A stretch of DNA of 8,825 bases from a bacterium (GCA_030616365.1 JAUWXM010000049.1:1-8825); one strand, 5' to 3'. Positions 1-5,971 are shown, counted from the first letter of the stretch. The notes: generated by a model not told the origin, from the sequence alone. A program made the numbers and translations.

Positions 1-567
1 GGTAAGGATAAATTTCTTACTATTTCTCTGGATAGTAAATTCTAACTCCCTGTCCGGATTATTGAAGACTATTCCCTGCAGCTCTCCTCCATGCCTTACT
101 TCTACTCCATTTATGGCGACTATTCTATCGCCTATTTTGAGTCCCGCCCTCTCTGCCGGAGTATTCTCCAATATTTCTCCTACTTTAGGGGATTGGGCGG
201 GTTGGCCGATGGTGAAGATAAGGGAGAATAATAAGAAGGCGAGGATGAAGTTTGTCAAGGGACCGGTTATAACGATAAAAAATCTTGCCCCTATGCCGCA
301 TGAGAGAAATTCCCATCTCTTCCCCTTTAACTTTTCATGGGGGTCATCACCCGCCATCTTGACATATCCTCCGAAGGGAATGGCAGAGAGACAATATTCT
401 GTTTCTCCTTTCTGGAATCCAAAAAGTTTGGGACCAAACCCTAAAGAGAATTTCTCCACCCTTACCCCTATCTTTTTGCAGGCGAGGAAGTGACCGAACT
501 CATGGAAAAGGATCAAGACACCAATAACAATTATTCCAAATATAAGAGCAACAGTAATTGTTAGCAT
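1..567 (-). CDS. rseP: RseP-type site-2 zinc metalloprotease, N-terminal part (runs off the window)
   Basis: The first 189 codons of an S2P intramembrane metalloprotease are visible; the 3' end is beyond base 1. Residues 4-21 form a hydrophobic segment leading into the zinc-binding motif HEFGH (residues 22-26), whose two His bind zinc and whose Glu is catalytic in this family. It is followed by the family-typical SLGFGPKLFGF and IPFGGYVKMAGDD stretches, then a second membrane segment with GPLTNFILAF (about 102-111) and the start of a PDZ domain (about 122-189). The second zinc-ligand motif (LDG type) should lie outside. RseP homologues cut membrane-bound anti-sigma factors and remnant signal peptides. 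The ATG at 565-567 overlaps the dxr stop by 7 nt, so translation is probably coupled. The dxr-rseP order is common in bacteria. Family assignment is firm; the in vivo substrate is unknown. Confidence 0.95.
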   Translation of the reverse strand, partial: MLTITVALIFGIIVIGVLILFHEFGHFLACKKIGVRVEKFSLGFGPKLFGFQKGETEYCLSAIPFGGYVKMAGDDPHEKLKGKRWEFLSCGIGARFFIVITGPLTNFILAFLLFSLIFTIGQPAQSPKVGEILENTPAERAGLKIGDRIVAINGVEVRHGGELQGIVFNNPDRELEFTIQRNSKKFILT

Positions 568-1703
568 CTCAAGGCCTCTTCCCTTGCCCAGACATCTGCC
601 TTTAGAATTTCATTTAGGGTGGGGCTTTTGATGGGCTTATGCTTATTCAATACCTTCTTAATCATTTGGGGAATTTCCATGAAACCAATCTTCTTCTTCA
701 GGAATAGGGAGACAGCAATCTCGTTACTTGCACTCAGGACCGCTGGCGCCGTTCCCCCAATTCTGGCTGCTTCATAGGCCAATTTTAGACAAGGAAACTT
801 TTTGGTATCCGGCTTCTGAAAGGTGAGTTCTTTGATTTTAGTAAGGTCCAGTCTTTTTAGGGACGTGGGAAGCCTTTCGGGATAGGTCAGAGCATATTGT
901 ATAGGAAGACGCATATCAGGAGTTCCCAGGTGGGCAAGTATCGATCCATCGACAAACTCCACCAGGGAATGGACAATCGCCTGGGGATGGATGACCACCG
1001 CTATCCTATCGATATCGATCCCGAACAGGTAATGGGCCTCGATCACCTCCAAGCCCTTATTCATCAATGTAGCAGAATCAATAGTAACTTTTTTTCCCAT
1101 CTCCCAGGTAGGATGCTTTAAAGCCTCTTTGGGAGTAACCGATTTTAATCTCGAGAAACTAAATTTAAGAAAAGGTCCACCAGAGGCGGTGAGGATGATG
1201 TGCGAGACCTTCTTCTTCTCTTCTCTCTTTAGGCACTGGAAGATGGCGGAGTGTTCGCTGTCCACGGGGAGTATCTCCACTCCCCTCTTATGGGCCTCGG
1301 CCATAATGATCTCCCCAGCTATGACCAGGGTCTCCTTATTGGCCAAGGCGATTCCCTTTCTCGCCTTTATGGCCTCTAAGGTAGGGATGAGGCCGCTAGC
1401 GCCAACGATGGCCGAGACGACCAGGTCCGCTTCCTTTAATCGGGCGACTTCAATTACTCCCTCCTGGCCGCTCATTATCATCATACTTTTAAAGCGCCCT
1501 CTTAATTCCCGGGCGCTTTTTTTATCTGCTAAGGCCACTATCTTAGGATGAAACTTCCTTGTCTGTTTCTCTAAGAGATTGATATTCTTCCTTGCTGTCA
1601 GGCCAATGACTTGAAACCTATCCCCTAAACTCTCAATGACCCTTAGGGTATTTATCCCTACTGAGCCGGTGGAGCCTAGTACGACAACCTTTTTCTTGAT
1701 CAT
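561..1703 (-). CDS. dxr: 1-deoxy-D-xylulose 5-phosphate reductoisomerase
   Basis: A complete 380-residue DXR, close to the usual 380-400. It converts 1-deoxy-D-xylulose 5-phosphate to 2-C-methyl-D-erythritol 4-phosphate with NADPH, the committed step of the MEP isoprenoid pathway, in the cytoplasm. Visible motifs: the N-terminal nucleotide-binding loop GSTGSVG (residues 10-16); IALANKETLV (118-127); the metal-ligand segment PVDSEHSA with D148 and E150; TASGGPF with S174; HPTWEMGKKVTIDSATLMNKG with H197, N215, K216 and E219; and PDMRLPIQYALTYPER (262-277). These match the fosmidomycin-target residues of the E. coli enzyme. The ATG at 1703 has an in-frame stop two codons upstream, so the start is fixed, but the only Shine-Dalgarno-like bases (AAAGG) touch the ATG. 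Translation probably depends on coupling to cdsA, which ends 7 nt upstream. Confidence 0.97.
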   Translation of the reverse strand: MIKKKVVVLGSTGSVGINTLRVIESLGDRFQVIGLTARKNINLLEKQTRKFHPKIVALADKKSARELRGRFKSMMIMSGQEGVIEVARLKEADLVVSAIVGASGLIPTLEAIKARKGIALANKETLVIAGEIIMAEAHKRGVEILPVDSEHSAIFQCLKREEKKKVSHIILTASGGPFLKFSFSRLKSVTPKEALKHPTWEMGKKVTIDSATLMNKGLEVIEAHYLFGIDIDRIAVVIHPQAIVHSLVEFVDGSILAHLGTPDMRLPIQYALTYPERLPTSLKRLDLTKIKELTFQKPDTKKFPCLKLAYEAARIGGTAPAVLSASNEIAVSLFLKKKIGFMEIPQMIKKVLNKHKPIKSPTLNEILKADVWAREEALRC

Positions 1704-1710
1704 CCTTTAT

Positions 1711-2553
1711 TTAAAAGAACCTCAGTCTTCCCACCACATGAATCACGTAATAGTACATCACGGGAGAGGTAAACAGGAGGCTATCCATAACATCCAGGAG
1801 GCCTCCGTGGCCGGGGATGATTCCACCCGCATCCTTAATCTCCGCTCCCCGCTTCAATAAAGATTCGCAGAGGTCACCGAACTGACCGACAATCCCCAAA
1901 ATTAATCCCAAAATGAAGTAATGAACCAGGGAGAGACCGGGGCTTGAGAGCCACCTCTCCAGAAAGGGGCTCTTCTCAAGAAGGAAATAGGCCAAGAGGC
2001 CACTCGCTACGCTGAAGAGAAGACCACCTATCGCTCCTTCTATACTCTTATTGGGGCTCACCCGAGGAATGAGCTTATGTTTTCCTAGGGTTGTGCCGAA
2101 GACATAGGCCCCAGTGTCACCGAGCCAGGTAATCCAGAATAAAAGCAGAATATATTCCCCACCAAAGACGGCCCTCCTGAGGAGTAACTGATGGGAGAGG
2201 AGCCAGCCCACATAGATTAGGCCAAGGATGGTATAGGAGAGGTTGGTAATAGTCTCTAAGGGCTTCTTCCCGAATAACTGCATGGCCAAGAGCAAGAGCA
2301 CAGAAGCAGTGAGGAGGGTATTGAGATAGTAGATGTTGCCCCGCCAAGCGCACAAGGCGAGGACTACTCCACAGACCATGGCCGTGATGCGTAGAATCCT
2401 CAATCCCTTGACCTTAGGCATATTGTAGAGCTCGAAGAGGCACAGGAGGATTCCAGCGATGATTAAAATTAAAAAGGGCCAGGAGCCGTACCAGATAAGC
2501 CAGACCAGGATGGGTGCAGCAACTAAGGTGCTTAAGATCCTTGTCCTTAACAT
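1711..2553 (-). CDS. cdsA: Phosphatidate cytidylyltransferase (CDP-diglyceride synthase)
   Basis: A polytopic membrane enzyme that makes CDP-diacylglycerol from CTP and phosphatidic acid, the branch point of phospholipid synthesis. I start it at the ATG at 2553 (280 aa), preceded by GAGAGG and just after the uppS stop. An upstream in-frame TTG at 2565 would give 284 aa but has its Shine-Dalgarno almost touching it. About seven or eight hydrophobic segments are visible. Conserved parts are LGDTGAYVFGTTLGKHKL and SPNKSIEGAIGGL in the middle, and the C-terminal signature SLLKR....IKDAGGIIPGHGG.LD..DSLLF. One signature position is odd: the Arg usual after the LD (LDR.DS) is Val here (LDVMDS). It sits between uppS and dxr, as in many bacteria. 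Identification is secure despite the substitution. Confidence 0.94.
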   Translation of the reverse strand: MLRTRILSTLVAAPILVWLIWYGSWPFLILIIAGILLCLFELYNMPKVKGLRILRITAMVCGVVLALCAWRGNIYYLNTLLTASVLLLLAMQLFGKKPLETITNLSYTILGLIYVGWLLSHQLLLRRAVFGGEYILLLFWITWLGDTGAYVFGTTLGKHKLIPRVSPNKSIEGAIGGLLFSVASGLLAYFLLEKSPFLERWLSSPGLSLVHYFILGLILGIVGQFGDLCESLLKRGAEIKDAGGIIPGHGGLLDVMDSLLFTSPVMYYYVIHVVGRLRFF

Positions 2554-2554
2554 A

Positions 2555-3283
2555 TCACCTCTCAATCCTCCCGAACCTTCTCTCCCTCTTCTGGTAGTCC
2601 AGAACAGCCTGAAGAAGATCCTCCCTTTTGAAGTCTGGCCATAGGATAGGAGTTACATAAATTTCAGTATAGGCCAGTTGCCAGAGGAGGAAGTTGGAGA
2701 TCCTCATCTCTCCGCTAGTTCTGATTAAGAGATCGGGATCCGATTGACCAGAGGTGTAGAGATATTTAGAAAAAGTCTCCTCATCTATCTTCTTTGGCCG
2801 ATGGGCAATTATTTTCTTTACTGCATCCACAATATCGCTTCTTCCTCCATAATTAAGGGCCAGGTTGAGAATGATTCCTTTGTTATTTCTGGTGATTCTT
2901 TCCACCCGGGATAGCTCTTTCTGTAAAGAAGAAGGGAGCCTTTCCAATCTGCCGATGGGATGTAGGTGGGCATCGTTCTTCATGAGTTCCCCCACCTCAT
3001 CCTTAAGGTATCTCTCCAGTGCCCGGAAAAGGCCTCTGATCTCCCTCTTTGGCCGGTTCCAGTTCTCGGTAGAAAAAGCAAAAAGGGAAAGGAGCTTTAT
3101 TCCATAATCCTTAGCCGCCGGGACAATCTTTCTTAACCTCGCTATTCCTCTACGATGGCCGGCCATCCGAGGAAGACCTCTTCTTTTTGCCCAGCGGCCA
3201 TTACCATCCATAATGATGGCCACATGCTCCGGTATCCTGCTCTTATCTAACTTTGATAGTAATTCTTTCTCTCTTCTGGTCAT
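2555..3283 (-). CDS. uppS: Isoprenyl (undecaprenyl) diphosphate synthase, cis-prenyltransferase
   Basis: A complete cis-prenyltransferase of 242 residues. It elongates farnesyl diphosphate with isopentenyl diphosphate to the C55 carrier lipid used for peptidoglycan and other wall polymers. Visible family motifs: HVAIIMDGNGRWAKRRGLPR (residues 20-39), with D26 and the NGR loop of the diphosphate site; GHRRG (H43); LLSLFAFSTENWNRP (64-78); LNYGGRSDI (143-151); and DPDLLIRTSGEMRISNFLLWQ (182-202), followed by E..VTPILWPDF (207-218). The ATG at 3283 lies 4 nt after the ferredoxin stop, with only weak purine-rich sequence upstream, so coupling is likely. The exact chain length of the product cannot be read from the sequence. 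Confidence 0.96.
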   Translation of the reverse strand: MTRREKELLSKLDKSRIPEHVAIIMDGNGRWAKRRGLPRMAGHRRGIARLRKIVPAAKDYGIKLLSLFAFSTENWNRPKREIRGLFRALERYLKDEVGELMKNDAHLHPIGRLERLPSSLQKELSRVERITRNNKGIILNLALNYGGRSDIVDAVKKIIAHRPKKIDEETFSKYLYTSGQSDPDLLIRTSGEMRISNFLLWQLAYTEIYVTPILWPDFKREDLLQAVLDYQKRERRFGRIER

Positions 3284-3287
3284 CGGG

Positions 3288-3458
3288 TTATTCTTCTACG
3301 ATGGCCTCTACCGGGCAGGCTTCCTTACAAGCCCCACACTGGGTACAGGTCTCTTGGTCGATAGTATACTTTCCATCCACTTCCTTAATAGCTCCCACTG
3401 GGCATTCATCAACACATGTGCCACAGCCCACACAATCCTCAGTGATCTTAAAAGCCAT
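3288..3458 (-). CDS. Small 2[4Fe-4S] ferredoxin (clostridial type)
   Basis: A 56-residue protein starting MAFKITEDCVGCGTC. It has two complete CX2CX2CX3CP motifs: C9, C12, C15, C19-P and C38, C41, C44, C48-P. This pattern and length are diagnostic of bacterial ferredoxins with two [4Fe-4S] clusters, which act as soluble low-potential electron carriers, mostly in anaerobes. The ATG at 3456-3458 follows a strong Shine-Dalgarno, AGGGGGTGG, with a 5-nt spacer. The stop is 4 nt before uppS, so the two are co-transcribed. A ferredoxin is not a usual member of the frr-uppS-cdsA-dxr cluster. Its neighbours suggest, but do not prove, that it feeds electrons to the MEP-pathway iron-sulfur enzymes IspG or IspH; a general electron carrier that happens to sit here is the main alternative. 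Confidence 0.95.
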   Translation of the reverse strand: MAFKITEDCVGCGTCVDECPVGAIKEVDGKYTIDQETCTQCGACKEACPVEAIVEE

Positions 3459-3463
3459 CTTTT

Positions 3464-3472
3464 CCACCCCCT
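3464..3472 (-). promoter_or_regulatory. Ribosome binding site of the ferredoxin gene
   Basis: AGGGGGTGG lies 5 nt upstream of the ATG. It fixes the start of this short gene. The 11-base string TTTAGGGGGTG is shared exactly with the rpsB leader. Confidence 0.75.
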
Positions 3473-3479
3473 AAACGCT

Positions 3480-3604
3480 GATTGCCGCTGATATAGTGCG
3501 CAGATTAGCGCTGATAATCTGCGGTCAATGCTTAATATTTATGCTCTCTCGGATGCCAGCGAAGCGCATCCGTCATCTGCGTTTTGATCTGCGGTCATCT
3601 GCGT
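3480..3604. repeat. Intergenic repeat cluster with CTGCGNNNATCTGCG units and two hairpins
   Basis: The gap between frr and the ferredoxin gene is built of repeats. TCATCTGCGT occurs at 3573-3582 and 3595-3604, and ATCTGCGGTCA at 3517-3527 and 3587-3597. A perfect 9-bp hairpin, CGCAGATTA (3499-3507) with TAATCTGCG (3515-3523), has a 7-nt loop. A 7-bp hairpin, CGGATGC (3550-3556) with GCATCCG (3566-3572), has a 9-nt loop and looks like a separate unit set inside the first. The cluster begins 1 nt after the frr stop codon. No T-run follows either stem on the minus strand, so these are not classical terminators. There is no open frame with family features. Confidence 0.8.
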
Positions 3605-3605
3605 A

Positions 3606-4160
3606 CTAGAGTTCGAGGATTTCCTTCTCCTTCTCCTTCAGAATCTGATCGATCTTTTTAATATACTTATCAGTAAGTTCTTGGATTTTTTTCAATCCTT
3701 TATGATAATCGTCCTCTGGGATTTTTTTCTTCTTCTCTTTGTTCTTTAATTCCTCATTCGCTCCCCTTCTTGCTTCCCTAATGGATACCCTCCCCTCTTC
3801 TGCCCTCTTCTTAACTATCTTGACCAGTTCTTCCCTCCTCTCCTGAGTAAGGGGTGGGAGAGCGATGCGAATTATTCCTTCTGAAACCTGGGGAGTGAGA
3901 CCGAGATCTGAGGCCAGAATGGCCTTATTAACTGCGGGGAGAATCGATTTATCCCAGGGCTGGATGACGATGAGGGTGGGCTGGGGAGTAGAGATGGTGG
4001 CCAGATGATTCAGGGGGGTGAGGGTTCCATAATAGTCCACTTTGATTCCCTCCAGGATACTGGTTGAGGCCCGGCCGGTGCGCATGGTCGCCAAATCTCC
4101 TTTGAGGGCCTCAATCGATCTCTCCATCCTCTCTTCCGTTTCTCGATAGGTCTTCTCCAC
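3606..4160 (-). CDS. frr: Ribosome recycling factor
   Basis: A complete 184-residue ribosome recycling factor (family usually about 185). With EF-G it splits the post-termination ribosome so subunits can be reused. Typical features: the N-terminal helix ERMERSIEALKGDLATMRTGRAS (residues 11-33), then the small-domain stretch LTPLNHLATISTPQPTLIVIQPWDKS (52-77), then LTPQVSEGIIRIALPPLTQERREELVKIVKKRAEEGRVSIREARRGANEELK, and a highly charged C-terminal helix. The start is GTG at 4158-4160, preceded by AGGAGGT with an 8-nt spacer. The start codon and part of the Shine-Dalgarno lie inside the terminal repeat of the neighbouring inverted-repeat element. In most bacteria pyrH lies just upstream; here it does not. 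The stop is followed 1 nt later by another repeat cluster. Confidence 0.97.
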   Translation of the reverse strand: MEKTYRETEERMERSIEALKGDLATMRTGRASTSILEGIKVDYYGTLTPLNHLATISTPQPTLIVIQPWDKSILPAVNKAILASDLGLTPQVSEGIIRIALPPLTQERREELVKIVKKRAEEGRVSIREARRGANEELKNKEKKKKIPEDDYHKGLKKIQELTDKYIKKIDQILKEKEKEILEL

Positions 4161-4378
4161 CCCGTTAGACCTCCTATATTAAAGATTTTTGCCCCGCTAA
4201 ACCCCGTTAGAAATTTCACAAAACATCTTTTTGGGAAGATGAACACTATTAAATCTTTTATTAATTCTTGAATCCCTATATAAAACCTTGTCAGGATAAT
4301 TCTCTAATGGGGTAAACCATTTTCCAATATTTTTTATACCTCTTTACAAAGTTATGAATACCCATGGTCTAACGGGGT
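4159..4378. repeat. Nested inverted-repeat element at the usual pyrH position (MITE-like)
   Basis: Perfect 13-bp inverted ends, ACCCCGTTAGACC (4159-4171) and GGTCTAACGGGGT (4366-4378), bound a 220-bp AT-rich core. Inner copies of the same motif are also inverted: CCCCGTTAGA at 4202-4211, with a degenerate CCCCGCTAAA just before it at 4192-4201, against TCTAATGGGG at 4303-4312. A small hairpin, CATCTT/AAGATG, lies at 4224-4241. No transposase and no coding frame above about 25 codons is present. I see no clear target-site duplication, so calling it a mobile element is inference; a folded RNA region or decayed repeat is equally possible. Confidence 0.75.
4169..4175 (-). promoter_or_regulatory. 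Ribosome binding site of frr, overlapping the repeat end
   Basis: AGGAGGT lies 8 nt before the GTG start. Its last three bases, the spacer and two bases of the start codon belong to the 13-bp terminal inverted repeat. Pairing of that repeat with its partner at 4366-4378 in the mRNA would bury the initiation region; this consequence is inferred. Confidence 0.7.
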
Positions 4379-4386
4379 CCATCATG

Positions 4387-4977
4387 TCACTCCTCCCCTA
4401 ACCGATACCGCACAAATCTTCTTATTACAATATTCTCCTTGAACTTGGCTATGACGGAATCCAGGTATTCCCCAACCGTTATCTTCTCATCCCTTATGAA
4501 GGACTGTTCTAAGAGACAGACCTCTTTGTAAAACTTCTCCATCTTCCCCTTAACAATCTTGTCTATTACTCCTTTTGGTTTACCCTTTGCCCCTTCCCTA
4601 TAGATATCTTCCTCCTTTCTGACTACCTCTTCTGGCACTTCTTCTCGAATAATGTAGGCAGGATTCAGAGCAGCGATCTGCATGGCGATATCCTTGGTCA
4701 GATCTTTGAACTCATCCGTCCGGGCCACGAAGTCGGTCTGAGAGTTTATCTCTAATAAGACCCCGATCCTTCCCCCAGTATGGATATAGGAGTAAATGAG
4801 GCCCTCCTTCGTTTTTTGACCCACTAATCCTTTAGCGTGGGCCAGGCCCTTCTTACGCAATAGCTCCCTTGCCTTTTTTAAATTTCCCTTTGTCTCCAAA
4901 AGGGCTGCCTTACAATCCATAATGGGAGCCAGGGTGGCCTCTCTTAACTTCTTGACTTGGGCAGCATTAATCTTCAC
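4387..4977 (-). CDS. tsf: Translation elongation factor Ts, short form
   Basis: EF-Ts exchanges GDP for GTP on EF-Tu. This copy has 196 residues, much shorter than the E. coli type (about 280) and like the single-subdomain forms known in Thermus and others. The N-terminal UBA-like domain (about 2-45) reads LREATLAPIMDCKAALLETKGNLKKARELLRKKG; the usual TGAGMMDCK is TLAPIMDCK here. The key EF-Tu contact motif is present as INSQTDFVAR, with T81, D82, F83 and V84. The C-terminal part includes EQSFIRDEKITVGEYL. The GTG start at 4977 overlaps the rpsB end by 11 nt and has AAGGG/AAGGA upstream within rpsB. The stop is followed directly by the inverted-repeat element instead of pyrH. Confidence 0.96.
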   Translation of the reverse strand: MKINAAQVKKLREATLAPIMDCKAALLETKGNLKKARELLRKKGLAHAKGLVGQKTKEGLIYSYIHTGGRIGVLLEINSQTDFVARTDEFKDLTKDIAMQIAALNPAYIIREEVPEEVVRKEEDIYREGAKGKPKGVIDKIVKGKMEKFYKEVCLLEQSFIRDEKITVGEYLDSVIAKFKENIVIRRFVRYRLGEE

Positions 4978-5971
4978 TTTCCTTAACCCTTTTCTTCGTT
5001 ATCTTCTTTGGCTTCCCCTCTTTGGGCTTCGCCCTTTTCGCTTCCTTCTTTTCCTTTTTTGCGGGTCTCTCTGCCTGCTTCGTAGGAGTCCGACCGCCTC
5101 TGGCGGACGGAGGACTTTTCAGGGCGACCTCTGTGGTTGCAGTCTTCTCCTTTGGTTTCACTACCCCAGCTGGCTTCTTTTCTTGCTTCTTTGCCTCTGT
5201 GACCTCTGCAAATTTCTCTGCGGTCTCTGTGGTTGCAGGTATCTCTTCCACCTTTTCTTCGACTTCCTCCTCCTCTTCTTCTTTCAAAACTTCAGGCCTT
5301 TCCTCCAAGATAGCATCCGCCATCTTGGTGCACACCAGGGTAATGGCCCGAATGGCGTCATCATTCCCCGGGATGATGTAATCCACTCCCGTAGGGTCAC
5401 AATTAGTATCTACTAAGGCAACGACCGGTATCTTTAACTTGTTGGCTTCCTTAAGAGCAATCCTTTCCTTATAGACATCGATCAGGATTAGAGCGCCAGG
5501 GAGACCATCCATCCCCTTTATTCCTCCCAGGGTACGCCCTAGCTTTTCCTTTTCTCTTAATTTCTTAAGGGTTTCCTTCTTGGTCAGAGAAGAGAACCCT
5601 CCTTCCTTCTCTTGAGTCTCTAATCTCTTCAGGTATTCGATATTCTTCTTTATGGTCTGAAAATTGGTGAGTGTCCCTCCCAGCCATCTCTCCGTGACAT
5701 AGGGCATCCCGCAGCGTTTTGTCTGACTAAGGATGGCATCCTTAGCCTGTCTCTTGGTCCCCACAAAGAGGCAGGTTCCCCCTTCCTTTGCCAATTCCTT
5801 AACGAATTTATAGGCCTCTTCTAACTTCCTCAGAGTTTTTTGAAGATCGATGATATGAATGCCATTCCTCGCCCCAAAGATATAATCCTTCATCTTGGGG
5901 TTCCACCTTTTAGTTTGATGGCCGAAGTGCATCCCAGCCTCCAAGAGCTCTTTCATAGAGACAACTGCCAA
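4967..5971 (-). CDS. rpsB: 30S ribosomal protein S2 with long charged C-terminal tail
   Basis: S2 is a small-subunit ribosomal protein. Residues 1 to about 224 are canonical: MAVVSMKELLEAGMHFGHQT, WNPKMKDYIFGARNGIHIIDLQKT, PYVTERWLGGTLTNFQTI, MDGLPGALILIDV, PVVALVDTNCDPTGVDYIIPGNDDAIRAI. The remaining 110 or so residues are an extension absent from the E. coli protein (241 aa). It is first Glu-rich (EEEEEEVEEKVEE, 231-243), then a TTETAEKFAEVTEA repeat-like stretch, then Lys/Arg/Pro-rich to the end. The TTG start at 5969-5971 is supported by AGGGGGTG 4 nt upstream and by the family-typical MAVVSMK N-terminus; the ATG five codons later is less likely. A good promoter lies about 100 nt upstream. 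Two repeat-like DNA segments lie within the tail. Confidence 0.96.
   Translation of the reverse strand: MAVVSMKELLEAGMHFGHQTKRWNPKMKDYIFGARNGIHIIDLQKTLRKLEEAYKFVKELAKEGGTCLFVGTKRQAKDAILSQTKRCGMPYVTERWLGGTLTNFQTIKKNIEYLKRLETQEKEGGFSSLTKKETLKKLREKEKLGRTLGGIKGMDGLPGALILIDVYKERIALKEANKLKIPVVALVDTNCDPTGVDYIIPGNDDAIRAITLVCTKMADAILEERPEVLKEEEEEEVEEKVEEIPATTETAEKFAEVTEAKKQEKKPAGVVKPKEKTATTEVALKSPPSARGGRTPTKQAERPAKKEKKEAKRAKPKEGKPKKITKKRVKESED
5089..5111. repeat. Imperfect palindrome inside the rpsB tail
   Basis: TCCG-A-CCGCC at 5089-5098 pairs with GGCGG-A-CGGA at 5102-5111 around a TCT loop: nine pairs and one A-A mismatch. AGTCC at 5087-5091 is also inverted as GGACT at 5112-5116. It is read in frame as about SPPSARGGRTP in S2. 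Its GC-richness differs from the surrounding Lys-rich codons. Origin as an inserted palindromic unit is inference. Confidence 0.65.
5129..5238. repeat. In-frame ACCACAGAG-type repeats inside the rpsB tail
   Basis: CTCTGTGGTTGCAG occurs exactly at 5129-5142 and 5225-5238, 96 nt apart, hence in the same frame. Between 5195 and 5229 CTCTG recurs four times, at spacings of 9, 12 and 9 nt. On the coding strand these are (A/G)CAGAG units, giving TE, AE, AE and TE in the protein. Confidence 0.75.

Noticed and set aside
62..493. Plus-strand frame of 143 codons opposite rseP
   Set aside because: The minus strand encodes a clear HExxH protease with PDZ start. The plus-strand translation has no domain features.
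3499..3572. Intrinsic terminators after frr
   Set aside because: The two stems are real, but neither is followed by a T-run on the transcribed strand.
3480..3604. CRISPR array at the repeat cluster after frr
   Set aside because: Units are short and irregularly spaced, with no uniform spacers, and no cas gene is nearby.
4010..4246. Minus-strand frame of 78 codons overlapping the frr start
   Set aside because: It runs through the repeat and then out of frame across conserved frr codons. It is a shadow.
4176..4350. A promoter for frr inside the element (TATAAA, TATAGG-like boxes)
   Set aside because: Candidate -35 and -10 boxes are 8 or 14 nt apart or poorly matching; AT-rich DNA gives such boxes by chance.
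4291..4365. Short minus-strand frame (about 24 codons, starting MGIHNFVKRYKKYW) inside the inverted-repeat element, and a 13-codon frame just after the tsf stop
   Set aside because: Both are very short, lack a convincing dedicated ribosome binding site or family match, and lie within repeat DNA. They show no trace of pyrH.
4922..5416. Plus-strand frame of 164 codons, Leu/Phe/Cys-rich, opposite rpsB and resembling membrane segments
   Set aside because: The hydrophobic runs are the complement of Glu/Lys-rich S2 tail codons, which gives artificial Leu/Phe-rich frames.
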